A stretch of 64,000 bases of DNA from Massiliimalia sp964370215 (GTDB lineage: Bacteria > Bacillota > Clostridia > Oscillospirales > Ruminococcaceae), in the NCBI GenBank assembly GCA_964370215.1, contig CAYJIM010000007.1, positions 8,764-72,763 of the forward strand, given 5' to 3'. The notes beneath the pieces were generated by a model, which saw only the letters and a program-made list of their open reading frames with translations, did no database searches and had not been told where the DNA came from. Numbering within the stretch: the first letter of the stretch is position 1; every line of letters starts with the position of its first letter. Made by a program: the position numbers and the translations under genes. Shown here in pieces: positions 37,942 through 46,745 of this stretch.

Positions 37942-38379
37942 ATGGCAATATCATATAACCAAAAAGAAGGGAATGTAACAGTACTTGGATCAGAAACAGA
38001 TTTTGATGGTGTTTTAGAATTTACAGACAACCTTGTAGTTGCAGGTAAATTTAAAGGTACAATTAAATCTTCAGGTTCTTTTGTGGTAGAAAAGGGCGGT
38101 TTCTGTGCAGTAGATTCAGTTTTAGCTGATTCAATAACTATTGCAGGACAAGTTGAAGGAAACTTAAGTGCATTAAATAAACTTGAAATGTTTCCAGGAA
38201 GCAGAGTTGAAGGAAATGTAGAAGCAGCCCGCCTTAGGATAGATGATAATGTAAATTTTTCCGGTGAAGTAAAAATGAGAGATGATATTCCAGACATGGA
38301 TGTTTTTCTTGTTTCACCAAATGAATACAGAGAACTAGTTTCAAGACGAGCAAAAAAAGAAGAATTAGATGACATGTAA
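37942..38379 (+). CDS. Bactofilin (polymer-forming cytoskeletal protein)
   Basis: 145 residues, two bases after the lnt stop with GAGGG upstream. The bactofilin core runs from about 10 to 115 with regular beta-helix spacing (VLGSETDFDGVLEFTDNLVV, AGKFKGTIKSSGSFVVEKGG, ADSITIAGQVEGNLSALNKL). It should polymerise into membrane-associated filaments; in other bacteria they guide cell shape and wall enzymes. The charged C-terminal tail (RAKKEELDDM) is typical. Confidence 0.93.
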   Translation: MAISYNQKEGNVTVLGSETDFDGVLEFTDNLVVAGKFKGTIKSSGSFVVEKGGFCAVDSVLADSITIAGQVEGNLSALNKLEMFPGSRVEGNVEAARLRIDDNVNFSGEVKMRDDIPDMDVFLVSPNEYRELVSRRAKKEELDDM

Positions 38380-38396
38380 GGTCAGTGCGTCTGTGC

Positions 38397-38425
38397 TTGA
38401 CAAAAGGCCTTTTTTTTGATATCAT
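38397..38425 (+). promoter_or_regulatory. Promoter of rho
   Basis: TTGACA, 17 bases, TATCAT, leaving a leader of ~75 bases before rho. The spacer holds the small palindrome AAAAGGCCTTTT. Confidence 0.7.
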
Positions 38426-38506
38426 ACTATATAACCTATTTACGTAAGAGTAACTTTAACAACTCTAAAGTCTATTTTATTAATCAAATACATATGGAGA
38501 TAAGTA

Positions 38507-40168
38507 ATGGCAGAAACTGATGAAGGCCGTTTCGATGACGATTCAGACAATACTGAACTGTCAAAAAAAGTTTCAAAGGGCGATATTTCCCAATCTACAG
38601 GAAATGCCGATTTATTTGGAAATATTGATTCTGAACAAAATGAGGCTGGGGGTGCACAATCAAGCCCAAAGAAGAAAGTAGTCATTCGATCTAAGGCGAA
38701 AAAAGCTCCTCAAGACAAAGGCGATAAAAAACGATCAGAAAATTTTTCTGGCGATGCGCAACCACGCAGAGGGCAAAAAGGGCCAATGCAAAGAGGTAAC
38801 TCTAAACGAAGACAGGATTCAAGACCTCAAGATCTTCCAATGCCAGATGTTATAGAAACAGAAGAAGAAATCCAAAACAATGATTCTAAGCCACGCTTAT
38901 CCATAAATGAATTAACGAAGATGGGGATGCATGATCTTAGAAAGCTTGCAGGGGAATACGGCATTACATCTGATGAACTTGCACCAATGAAAAAGCAAGA
39001 AATAATCTTTGTGGTGTTAAAATCACATACAGCACGTGGTGGAATAATTTTTGCATCAGGAGCTTTAGAAATTCTTCCTGATGGATATGGATTTTTACGA
39101 TCTCCACAAAACTCTTACATGCCTGGTTCAGATGATATTTATATTTCTCCTAGTCAAATTAGACTTTTTAACTTAAAGACCGGAGATACTGTTTACGGAC
39201 AAATTAGATCTCCAAAAGAAGGTGAAAGATTTTTTGCAATACTCCGAATTGAATCTGTAAATGATGATGATACACGTGAAGCTCAAGTACGTATTCCATT
39301 TGAAAATTTAACACCTCTGCATCCAGATGAGAGATTAAATCTAGAAACAAAAACAGAAGAAGTTTCTACGAGACTTATAAATTTATTCTCTCCTATAGGA
39401 AAAGGGCAGCGAGCACTTATTGTTGCGCCACCTAAGGCTGGTAAAACAATTCTTATGCAGCGAATTGCAAATGCCATTACCGAAAATCATCCAGAGGTGT
39501 ATTTAATTGTACTCCTTATTGATGAAAGGCCAGAAGAAGTTACAGAAATGGAAAGAACAATTAATGCAGAAGTAATTTCCTCAACTTTCGATGAGCCTGC
39601 AACCAGACATGTTCAAGTTGCAGAAATGGTTTTAGAAAAAGCAAAACGATTAGTTGAGCATAAAAGAGATGTTGTAATTTTCCTTGATTCTATTACTCGT
39701 TTAGCTCGCGCATATAACCAAACTGCTCCTACTTCAGGAAAGGTTTTATCTGGTGGTGTAGACTCAAATGCATTACATAAACCAAAAAGGTTTTTTGGTG
39801 CAGCACGTAATGTTGAAGAAGGCGGAAGCTTAACTATTATTTCTACTGCTCTTATTGAAACTGGTAGTAGAATGGATGAAGTTATATTTGAAGAGTTTAA
39901 AGGTACTGGTAATATGGAAATTAACCTTGACCGAAAACTTGCTGATAGAAGGCTATTCCCTGCTATTAATATTAAACGTTCAAGTACCAGAAAAGAAGAG
40001 CTTTTATTAAGCCCAGAAGAACTTCAAAAGGTTTGGGTGCTCAGAAAGGTAATAAATCCAATGGATGATGCAGAAATTATGGAATTACTACTTGACAAAA
40101 TGCGAAAAAGTAAGAATAATGAAGCATTCCTTCGCTCTATGAATACTGGAGCAGGAGATGGTTTTTAG
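38507..40168 (+). CDS. rho: Transcription termination factor Rho
   Basis: 553 residues, longer than the usual ~420. Residues 1-130 form an acidic-then-basic low-complexity extension (SSPKKKVVIRSKAKKAP ... RRGQKGPMQRGNSKRRQDSR) of the sort seen in Rho of many GC-poor and high-GC phyla. Then come the Rho-N domain (LSINELTKMGMHDLRKLAGE), the cold-shock-type RNA-binding fold (GILPDGYGFLR-like segment ALEILPDGYGFLRSP), Walker A (APPKAGKT, ~306), DERPEEVTEM and the Q/R-loop region (LDSITRLARAYN). It is an RNA-driven ATPase hexamer that ends transcription. rpmE follows. Confidence 0.96.
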   Translation: MAETDEGRFDDDSDNTELSKKVSKGDISQSTGNADLFGNIDSEQNEAGGAQSSPKKKVVIRSKAKKAPQDKGDKKRSENFSGDAQPRRGQKGPMQRGNSKRRQDSRPQDLPMPDVIETEEEIQNNDSKPRLSINELTKMGMHDLRKLAGEYGITSDELAPMKKQEIIFVVLKSHTARGGIIFASGALEILPDGYGFLRSPQNSYMPGSDDIYISPSQIRLFNLKTGDTVYGQIRSPKEGERFFAILRIESVNDDDTREAQVRIPFENLTPLHPDERLNLETKTEEVSTRLINLFSPIGKGQRALIVAPPKAGKTILMQRIANAITENHPEVYLIVLLIDERPEEVTEMERTINAEVISSTFDEPATRHVQVAEMVLEKAKRLVEHKRDVVIFLDSITRLARAYNQTAPTSGKVLSGGVDSNALHKPKRFFGAARNVEEGGSLTIISTALIETGSRMDEVIFEEFKGTGNMEINLDRKLADRRLFPAINIKRSSTRKEELLLSPEELQKVWVLRKVINPMDDAEIMELLLDKMRKSKNNEAFLRSMNTGAGDGF

Positions 40169-40252
40169 AAATTGAAGACCTTTGCGGTTATGGATTATGC
40201 AAAAAGCTACAAAACAAGGCAAAGGTTAGATATAAATTATAGGAGTTTTATT

Positions 40253-40471
40253 ATGAGAGACGGAATTCACCCAAATTATGAATTAACAAAAATTTCTTGT
40301 GTTTGCGGTAATGCAATTGAAACACGTTCAACTGCAAAAAATCCAGAAGTTGAAATTTGTTCTTCATGTCACCCATTTTTTACTGGTAAGCAAAAATTGG
40401 TAGACACAGCTGGTCGTATTGAACGCTTTAACAAAAGATTTAATATTAAATCAGCACCAACAGAAGAATAA
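40253..40471 (+). CDS. rpmE: 50S ribosomal protein L31
   Basis: 72 residues from ATG 40253, seven bases after AGGAG; the longer frame from 40172 is unlikely. MRDGIHPNYEL at the start, the zinc-binding cysteines (SCVCG ... EICSSCHPF) and FTGKQKLVDTAGRIERFNKR identify the C+ (zinc-containing) form of L31. The rho-rpmE order is common in bacteria. It is followed by a strong terminator. Confidence 0.95.
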   Translation: MRDGIHPNYELTKISCVCGNAIETRSTAKNPEVEICSSCHPFFTGKQKLVDTAGRIERFNKRFNIKSAPTEE

Positions 40472-40490
40472 CATTGTTTTGATTATTTGT

Positions 40491-40527
40491 AAAAACACGG
40501 TAGTAGTTTTCTATACCGTGTTTTTTT
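40491..40527. terminator. Terminator between rpmE and the convergent EpmA-like gene
   Basis: AAAAACACGGTA, an 11-base loop, then TACCGTG and seven T. The A-run gives it a U-tract in both directions, and the end of the EpmA-like frame touches it. Confidence 0.9.
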
Positions 40528-41518
40528 ATATTTTAAACGGTAAAATGCTTTCGATATTTGTAAAACCTGAGAGTATTGCTATAAGTCTGTCTACTCCCAT
40601 AGCAACACCAGAACACGATGGAAAGTTTTTAAAAATTTTCCAATAGTTATCATCAATTGCATGGTTTATGTACGCTTTCTGATTCTTTGCTTTTCCCTCA
40701 TTTTCAAAATAATGTTTAACTATTTCTTCGCTTGTTTCTTCTGTGTAACAATTTGCAAGTTCTATACCTTGTACATAAAGTTCCCAGCGCTCTTTCCACA
40801 TTGGTTTTTTGTCCTTTGCTAAGCAAGGTACAAATGAGGGGTAATCGGTTAAAAAAATAGGTTTAGATTCAATCAAATTGGGCTCGATAGTATGTACTAA
40901 AATAAGTTCATATAGGTCGTCTATTTGCCAATCTAAAAAACTATTTGCATTTGGGTCTTCTAAGCCTAGTCGTACGGCATGCATTGCTATATCATGTGCG
41001 TTTTTACATGATGAGAGTTTAAATCCTGCATATTTTTCAAATGCATCATCCATAGTTAAGACAATAAATGGAGGGCGTAAAAAGGACCACTCATCCATTT
41101 CACCAACAGCTACTTGGGGAAGTAAAAAAGAAAATAATTCTTCTGTTATGTGCATAGATTTAGAATAATCTGCATTCATTGTGTAGTATTCAAGCATGGT
41201 AAACTCAATATTGTGTATGCGCCCTATGCTCTCTGTATTTCTGTAGCATTTTGATACTTGAAAAACATCAACTGCGTGTTCTGCAATAATTTTTTTTATA
41301 TAAATTTCAGGTGAAGGTACGAGATAGAGCTCTTTTTTTTCGCTTTCCTTTGAACCATGTGGTGGTACATATTCTGTTTTAAAAACTTCTAAGCACGTTT
41401 CTGGTATAAGAGTACTAGAAAGGGCTGGGGTATCAAGTTCAAGGTATCCTTTTTTTTCAAAAAAAGTGCGTATGTCTTTTATAATTTTAGAACGAAAATG
41501 TAGTGTTTCCAAGTCCAT
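40526..41518 (-). CDS. epmA: EpmA/GenX-type (class II lysyl-tRNA synthetase-like) EF-P ligase
   Basis: 330 residues, i.e. only a catalytic domain with no tRNA-anticodon-binding domain. Class II motifs are visible: motif 2 (FQVSKCYRNTESIGRIHNIEFTMLEYY, written here in parts: QVSKCYRNTE and HNIEFTMLEYY) and motif 3 (SGVAMGVDRLIAILSG). The early GYLELDTPALSSTLIPETCL segment matches the GenX/EpmA family. EpmA attaches beta-lysine or lysine to elongation factor P. Neither efp nor epmB is in this window. Confidence 0.82.
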   Translation of the reverse strand: MDLETLHFRSKIIKDIRTFFEKKGYLELDTPALSSTLIPETCLEVFKTEYVPPHGSKESEKKELYLVPSPEIYIKKIIAEHAVDVFQVSKCYRNTESIGRIHNIEFTMLEYYTMNADYSKSMHITEELFSFLLPQVAVGEMDEWSFLRPPFIVLTMDDAFEKYAGFKLSSCKNAHDIAMHAVRLGLEDPNANSFLDWQIDDLYELILVHTIEPNLIESKPIFLTDYPSFVPCLAKDKKPMWKERWELYVQGIELANCYTEETSEEIVKHYFENEGKAKNQKAYINHAIDDNYWKIFKNFPSCSGVAMGVDRLIAILSGFTNIESILPFKI

Positions 41519-41765
41519 GTGCGATTAGTTATGGCAAGGTGCCATTTTCCTTTTATGCGTATGTAGTGTAAGATATTACTACTGCAGCAATTACCTCAAC
41601 ACTGTTTTATTACTGTATCAGATTAAGTAGTATTTTTCTAGTCTTTTTGCTATAATTAAACAGAAACAATTGTAATGATAGTTTCAAGTGTTAAAATTTA
41701 TTTACAGCTTGCATGAAAATATACAGTATGTAATTCTTGTAAATAGAAAAAAAGGAAACATTAGA

Positions 41766-42470
41766 GTGAACTCAAAACTTTTTAGTATTATTGATAAGGC
41801 TGTGACTGATTATAATTTTATAGAAAAAGGGGATAGAATCCTTGTAGGGGCATCAGGCGGAAAAGATTCTACTTCGCTCATTCAATATTTTGCAATGAGA
41901 AAATACCATCGAAAAGAAGATTTTCACTTTTCAGCCTTGCACGTTGAAAGCGGAGTTGGATCTTCAATTAGTCCAAAATTAATAGAGCTTTTTGGAACAT
42001 GGGGAGTTGAGCCTGTAATTATAAACGCTGATGTAATAGAAAGACTGAAACCAGGTAGAAAAATGAATTGTTGGTGGTGTTCAACGCAAAGAAGAACTGA
42101 GTTAAATAATTATGCTATGGAACATGGGTATAACAAGGTTGCACTTGGGCATCATTTAGATGATATACTCGAAACACTATTAATGAATGCTCTAAATAAA
42201 GCGGAGCTTTCGACAATGCCACCAAGGTTAAAGTATGACAAGTATCCAATTACAATTATCAGACCTCTTTGTTTAGCAGATGAAAAAACAATTATAGAAC
42301 ATTCAGATGATCAAGGTTATATCAATTCAACCTGTACTTGTAATTATCAAGATAATTCAGGAAGAAAAGAAATGCGAAAACGATTGGCCAGCCTTACAGA
42401 AGGTGATTTTACAAAAAAAAGAAGACTTTTTGACGCATTGAAAAATATAAAATGTGAATATTTACCTTAA
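41766..42470 (+). CDS. TtcA-like tRNA 2-thiocytidine synthetase family protein
   Basis: About 234 residues if started at GTG 41766, which has AAAGGAAA upstream; the frame also opens at GTG 41688, without a ribosome site, close to a TATAAT at 41651-41656. PP-loop SGGKDS, a CxxC (MNCWWCSTQRRTE) and GHHLDDILETLLMNAL match TtcA, which uses a 4Fe-4S cluster to thiolate C32 of tRNA. The third cluster ligand is probably in STCTCNYQ. The C-terminus (GRKEMRKRLASL) is also as in the family. Confidence 0.8.
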   Translation: MNSKLFSIIDKAVTDYNFIEKGDRILVGASGGKDSTSLIQYFAMRKYHRKEDFHFSALHVESGVGSSISPKLIELFGTWGVEPVIINADVIERLKPGRKMNCWWCSTQRRTELNNYAMEHGYNKVALGHHLDDILETLLMNALNKAELSTMPPRLKYDKYPITIIRPLCLADEKTIIEHSDDQGYINSTCTCNYQDNSGRKEMRKRLASLTEGDFTKKRRLFDALKNIKCEYLP

Positions 42471-42508
42471 AAAATGCTTTTAATCACTTAAACGCATCAT
42501 TTTGTGTA

Positions 42509-42536
42509 TTGACAAATTAAGTATGTGTGCTAGAAT
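42509..42536 (+). promoter_or_regulatory. Promoter of the sugar ABC transporter operon
   Basis: TTGACA, 16 bases, TAGAAT, then a ~60-base leader and AGGAGG. Confidence 0.7.
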
Positions 42537-42603
42537 GAATGTTGGGACTTTGTCTCAAAAAAAAAGTTTATGGATGCTCACAGAGTTTTCGTAGGAGGAA
42601 AAT

Positions 42604-43857
42604 GTGAAAAAAACACTTGTATTGGTTTTGGGAGTTTTAGCATTGTTTAGTTTAGCTTTTGTTAGCTGCGGTGGAGGCAGTTCTGACGGAGTAACACTTA
42701 CACTAGGCTCATGGAGAACAGATGATGTTACACAAATTAACGCATTGTTGGATGAGTACAAAAAAGTTGCGCCTGATGTAACTATCGAATTTCAGCCAAC
42801 AAATCCACCTGATTATAATGCAACACTGCGTTTACAATTAGAAGGTGGTACAGGACCTGACTTAATGTATGCAAGATCATATGCAACTGGTGAAGAACTT
42901 TTTAACGATGGCTATTTTGCTGATGTTTCAGACCTTCCTGGTTTAAAAGAAAACTTTACTGCAAGTTCTCTTGCTCCTTGGCAAACAAAAGACGGAAAAA
43001 GTTTTGGTATTCCTTTTACAGCTATTGTTCAAGTAGTTTATTACAACAAAGATCTTTTTGATCAAGTAGGCGTAGAAATTCCAGAAACTTGGGATGATTT
43101 TTTTGCTGCAGCAGAACAATTTGAAGCCGCTGGAATTACTCCAATAGCAAATGGTCTAGGAGATGAATGGGATATTAATGAGTGCTTTATGATGGCAATT
43201 CTTCCTGGTGTAGTAGGTGGATTAGAAGGACGTCTTGAATATGAATCAGGTGCAGTTCCTTTAAATGATGCAAAAATGGCTTCAGCTTTTGAAATTATGG
43301 GCCAAGTAGCAAACTATCTTCCAAATGGTTATGAAGCTTTAACGTATAATGATTCTATTGCACTATTTGCTACAGGTCAATCTGCAATGTATTTTGATGG
43401 GTCATGGACAGCAGGCTTGTTTGCAGATGCACCTTTTGAATGGGGAACATTTGCTCCTCCAGTTCCACAAGGAAATGAAGCTGCAATTACATTTCACCCT
43501 GATACTGGTATGACTTACAATACAGCAACAGAACATCCAGAAGAAGCAAAAGCATTCTTGTCATGGCTTTGTTCAGTAGAAGGCGCTAGTGCAGCAGCAC
43601 GATTGCTTCCTAATGGATTTTTCCCAATGATTAATGCACCTATTGCGATTGAAGATCCACATGCAAATGAAATTTTGGGCTTAACACAAGGCAGATTGCA
43701 AGACGCACGCTTTGTATGGCCTCGATTTATGGATTCAGAACCTAGTGGTTATGCTTTGATGAATCAAGGTGTTATTTCAGTAATGAAAGGACAAATAACA
43801 GCACAACAAGCAGCTGATGACTTAGCTGAAGGTGTTGGACAATGGTATCAACCATAA
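42604..43857 (+). CDS. Sugar ABC transporter substrate-binding lipoprotein
   Basis: 417 residues, starting at GTG 42604 behind AGGAGG. The signal peptide KKTLVLVLGVLALFSLA ends in the lipobox FVS-C followed by GGGSSDG. The mature protein is a family 1 extracellular solute-binding protein (TLGSWRTDDVTQINALLDEY, GTGPDLMYARSY, VPFTAIVQVVYYNKDLFDQV-like IPFTAIVQVVYYNKDLF, then GQSAMYFDGSW). Such CUT1 systems usually bind oligosaccharides. It is lipid-anchored in the periplasm and is separated from the permease genes by a hairpin. Confidence 0.92.
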   Translation: MKKTLVLVLGVLALFSLAFVSCGGGSSDGVTLTLGSWRTDDVTQINALLDEYKKVAPDVTIEFQPTNPPDYNATLRLQLEGGTGPDLMYARSYATGEELFNDGYFADVSDLPGLKENFTASSLAPWQTKDGKSFGIPFTAIVQVVYYNKDLFDQVGVEIPETWDDFFAAAEQFEAAGITPIANGLGDEWDINECFMMAILPGVVGGLEGRLEYESGAVPLNDAKMASAFEIMGQVANYLPNGYEALTYNDSIALFATGQSAMYFDGSWTAGLFADAPFEWGTFAPPVPQGNEAAITFHPDTGMTYNTATEHPEEAKAFLSWLCSVEGASAAARLLPNGFFPMINAPIAIEDPHANEILGLTQGRLQDARFVWPRFMDSEPSGYALMNQGVISVMKGQITAQQAADDLAEGVGQWYQP

Positions 43858-43867
43858 GTTAAAAATT

Positions 43868-43907
43868 AAAAAGTAACGTTGTTGTTTTCAACAGCGTTGC
43901 TTTTTTA
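43868..43907 (+). terminator. Intercistronic hairpin/partial terminator between binding protein and permeases
   Basis: An imperfect stem (AAAAAGTAACGTTGTTG against CAACAGCGTTGCTTTTTT, two wobbles) and a T-run lie in the 63 bases between the genes. Such a site commonly lets the binding protein be made in excess over the permeases. Confidence 0.7.
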
Positions 43908-43920
43908 AAGGGAAGAGAAC

Positions 43921-44835
43921 ATGATTCAAAGTAAAAAAGACCAATATTCTTGGTTAGTATATATATTTCCTGCGTTATTGGTATATGCTGTATTTATGGC
44001 CTTCCCATTAGCAGATTCAATTCGTTTGAGTTTATTTAATGATGGCTCAGGTGAAGTTTCTTTTGTTGGTTTTCAAAACTATGTAGAACTATTTACAAAT
44101 CCTGTGTACTCTGAACGATATTGGGGTGCCTTTGGTAATACATGGTATTTTTTCTTTATTCATGTAGTAGTACAAAATGTACTGGGCCTTTTATTTGCTT
44201 TGATGCTTAGTTCAAAGGGTATGAAAGGCGGACGATTTTATCAAACAATTATTTTTATTCCAGTAACTCTTGCCATATTGGTAACAGGTTATTTATGGAA
44301 ACTTATATTAAATCCCCAATGGGGAGCAATTGCATTATTTTTAAATGCACTCAACTTAGAGCAATTTGTACAGCCGTGGCTGGGCGATGAGCGTTATGCT
44401 CTCACAGCGGTATCACTTGTTTCTTCATGGCAATGGGTTGGTATTCCAACAATGATGTTTTTAGCTGGACTTCAAGGGATATCTGAGGATTTATTTGAAG
44501 CTGCTGATATTGCTGGATGTTCACGATGGCAAAAAATATGGTATATTCAATTGCCATTAATTAAACCAGTCATAGGAATAGTTACAATATTAACATTTGT
44601 AAATAATTTTAATGCATTTGATGTTGTTTTTGCAATGGAGAATGTAAATGGTGCACCACAATATTCTACCGATTTAATAGGGACCTTATTTTATAGGGTT
44701 GGAATTGCAGGGCAACATCCCGTTGGAATTCCGAATGCAGGCATGGGAGCGACTATCGCAACCGTAACGTTTGCTATGTTAATGATTGGTGTTGGTATTA
44801 TACTTCGTATCACACGAACTAAAGACAAGGATTAA
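43921..44835 (+). CDS. Sugar ABC transporter permease, MalF type
   Basis: 304 residues with six predicted membrane helices. The EAA loop that contacts the ATPase is visible (LFEAADIAGCSRWQKIWYIQLPLIKPV). The N-terminus (WLVYIFPALLVYAVFMAFPLADSIRLSL) is as in MalF/UgpA-like permeases. GGGAAGAG lies ahead of ATG 43921. It forms the membrane channel with the next gene. No ATPase gene follows, so an MsmK/MalK-like subunit encoded elsewhere is expected to power it. Confidence 0.92.
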   Translation: MIQSKKDQYSWLVYIFPALLVYAVFMAFPLADSIRLSLFNDGSGEVSFVGFQNYVELFTNPVYSERYWGAFGNTWYFFFIHVVVQNVLGLLFALMLSSKGMKGGRFYQTIIFIPVTLAILVTGYLWKLILNPQWGAIALFLNALNLEQFVQPWLGDERYALTAVSLVSSWQWVGIPTMMFLAGLQGISEDLFEAADIAGCSRWQKIWYIQLPLIKPVIGIVTILTFVNNFNAFDVVFAMENVNGAPQYSTDLIGTLFYRVGIAGQHPVGIPNAGMGATIATVTFAMLMIGVGIILRITRTKDKD

Positions 44836-44845
44836 AGGGTGTAGT

Positions 44846-45688
44846 ATGAAAAAAATAATATCAAAATCTAGAACAGGTTCTCATGCAGTATCTTATATAG
44901 TTTTAAGTATATGGACAGTGTTGGTTCTCTTTCCTATCTGGACAATGCTAGTAAATTCATTTAAATTTAAGTTTGATATATACGCAGACCCATTTGGATT
45001 ACCGACGTCTTGGAATTTTGAAAGCTATGTTTCGGTTATACGTGACGGAAATTTTTTCTTGTATTTCCGAAATTCACTTTTTGTTACAATAGGTTCAATT
45101 GTATTGGTATTGCTTTTTGGTTCTTTAGCTTCATATGCAATAGTAAACTGGAAAAGTCGTTTTTCAAAATATATGTATCTCTTTTTTATTGCCGGAATGA
45201 TGTTGCCAATAAAAATAGGGAGTATACGGCTTTTGCAAATGGTAAAATCTTTGGGCTTGCTTAATACAATATGGGGATTGTTTCCTATTTACATTGCGAT
45301 GGGAATTCCAATTGCAATATTTATTCTCTGTGAATTCATACGGCATATTCCAAAAGATTTAACTGAAGCTGCAATTATTGATGGGGCAACAAGGTCAAAA
45401 ACTTTTTGGATTGTAATCATGCCTCTTTTACGGCCTGCTTTAGCGACAGTTGCTATTTATAACTTGGTACCATTTTGGAATGACTTGTGGTTTCCTCTTT
45501 TATTTATAAATAGCGAAGCACATAAAACTCTTTTGTTAGGTGTAACAAGACTTTTTGGGCAATATATGACTGATTGGTCTAGAATCTTAGCAGTTTTAAC
45601 ACTTTCTTCAATTCCTGTTTTGTTATTGTATCTTACAATGTCAAAAAACTTCATAAAAGGACTGACAGCAGGTGCTGTAAAAGGGTAA
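44846..45688 (+). CDS. Sugar ABC transporter permease, MalG type
   Basis: 280 residues from ATG 44846, which has AAAGGGTG upstream; the frame opens earlier inside the preceding gene. Six membrane helices and the EAA loop (LTEAAIIDGATRSKTFWIVIMPLLRPALA) place it in the MalG/UgpE-like group. It is the second half of the heterodimeric channel. The operon ends here; the next 190 bases hold the tandem dyads and the sigma-54 promoter. Confidence 0.92.
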   Translation: MKKIISKSRTGSHAVSYIVLSIWTVLVLFPIWTMLVNSFKFKFDIYADPFGLPTSWNFESYVSVIRDGNFFLYFRNSLFVTIGSIVLVLLFGSLASYAIVNWKSRFSKYMYLFFIAGMMLPIKIGSIRLLQMVKSLGLLNTIWGLFPIYIAMGIPIAIFILCEFIRHIPKDLTEAAIIDGATRSKTFWIVIMPLLRPALATVAIYNLVPFWNDLWFPLLFINSEAHKTLLLGVTRLFGQYMTDWSRILAVLTLSSIPVLLLYLTMSKNFIKGLTAGAVKG

Positions 45689-45702
45689 AATCCCCGTTTT
45701 TT

Positions 45703-45751
45703 AACTGTATAAAATTTTATACAGTTAAACTGTCTATTTTTTTATACAGTA
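45703..45751. promoter_or_regulatory. Two tandem 24-bp dyads, candidate enhancer sites for a sigma-54 activator
   Basis: Site 1 (45703-45726) is AACTGTATA-N6-TATACAGTT. Site 2 (45728-45751) is AACTGTCTA-N6-TATACAGTA. They share half-sites and spacing and lie 25 bases centre to centre, at about -151 and -126 from the predicted sigma-54 start. Site 1 could also act as a weak terminator of the ABC operon, but it lacks an adjacent T-run. Confidence 0.65.
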
Positions 45752-45839
45752 TAACGTTTTAATTGTAGAACAAAATAAAACATCTTACTATTTCTTTGTA
45801 TTATAAGAAAATAAAAATATTGTAAATTTCTTAAAAAGT

Positions 45840-45856
45840 TGGCACGAATCTTGCAT
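45840..45856 (+). promoter_or_regulatory. Sigma-54 (-24/-12) promoter of the RpoS-like sigma gene
   Basis: TGGCACGAATCTTGCAT carries GG and GC exactly ten bases apart and matches the RpoN consensus TGGCAC-N5-TTGCW. The predicted start is near 45866, just ahead of the ribosome site AGGAG. Confidence 0.85.
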
Positions 45857-45877
45857 TAATAATGGCAGGAGAAAGAG

Positions 45878-46708
45878 ATGAGTTACAATATGTATATTAA
45901 AGATATTACAAAATATCCTTTATTATCAGCAGAAAAAGAAAAGGAATTATCACAAAAAATACGAAATGGAGATAATAAAGCACGAATAGAGCTTGTTAAT
46001 TCTAATTTACGCTATGTTGTTTCAATCGCTATGCAATATACAAGTAATCAGGATGTATTGATGGATGCAATACAAGAAGGTAATATGGGCTTGATGGTTG
46101 CAGCTTCAAAGTTTGATTATTCTTATAATACTAGATTTATTACTTATGCGCATGCATGGATAACACAATATGTGTTACGCCATATAAATTTACGTGAGCC
46201 AACAATTCCTCTTCCAGCATTAAAATATGAGCGCTTAAAAGTATGTCGTGTTGCTACAGATGAGCTTAAGACAAAATTAGGTAGAAGTCCTAGTATTGAG
46301 GAATTATCGATATATACAGGAATACATGAAGATCAATTAAAAAAAATACAAAATTTTGATTACAAAGTTTGTAGTATTGACGCACAAATTAGTGAAGAAA
46401 ATTCAAATACTCAAATAGATTTTTTGAGCGATGAAAAGGGAAATCCAATTGATGCAATCTTAGAAGATGCAAATAGAAAAGAATACCTAAACTTAATTAA
46501 TCAGCTGCCTGCAAAAGAACGCGATGTTATGACGCATAGATATAATTCTTATATTGATGGGCAAAAAGTTACGTTTAAAACAATAGGTAGTAAAGTAGGT
46601 GTTTCTATTGAAGCAGCAAGACAAATTGAAAGACGTGCAAAAAATCGCTTAAGAGGTTTGTTTGAAAGTTACAATGAAGCTTATCAAAGACAAAAAGTGT
46701 ATATGTGA
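45878..46708 (+). CDS. RpoS-like group 2 sigma-70 factor
   Basis: 276 residues. Region 1.2/2 is clear (LLSAEKEKELSQKIRNGDNK, then LRYVVSIAMQY, DAIQEGNMGLMVAASKFDYS, RFITYAHAWITQYVLRHI). Region 3 follows (LKTKLGRSPSIEELSIYTGI), then region 4 (LPAKERDVMTHRYN ... TFKTIGSKVGVSIEAARQIE). There is no long region 1.1, so it is an alternative factor of RpoS/RpoH size; Borrelia RpoS is similar in length. Its only visible promoter is sigma-54 type. RpoS identity is inferred from size, region layout and promoter; RpoH is the main alternative. AGGAG precedes ATG 45878. Confidence 0.85.
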   Translation: MSYNMYIKDITKYPLLSAEKEKELSQKIRNGDNKARIELVNSNLRYVVSIAMQYTSNQDVLMDAIQEGNMGLMVAASKFDYSYNTRFITYAHAWITQYVLRHINLREPTIPLPALKYERLKVCRVATDELKTKLGRSPSIEELSIYTGIHEDQLKKIQNFDYKVCSIDAQISEENSNTQIDFLSDEKGNPIDAILEDANRKEYLNLINQLPAKERDVMTHRYNSYIDGQKVTFKTIGSKVGVSIEAARQIERRAKNRLRGLFESYNEAYQRQKVYM

Positions 46709-46745
46709 GTTTAAAATCTAATTATAATTCTTTATTGCTTTATTA

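Noticed and set aside
40172..40252. Longer N-terminus for ribosomal protein L31
   Set aside because: L31 normally begins at MRDGIHP-like sequence, and AGGAG is placed for ATG 40253.
45701..45728. 28-base perfect palindrome read as terminator of the ABC operon
   Set aside because: The stem is almost all A/T and is not followed directly by a T-run. A second dyad with the same half-sites and spacing next to it fits protein-binding sites better. A minor terminator role is not excluded.
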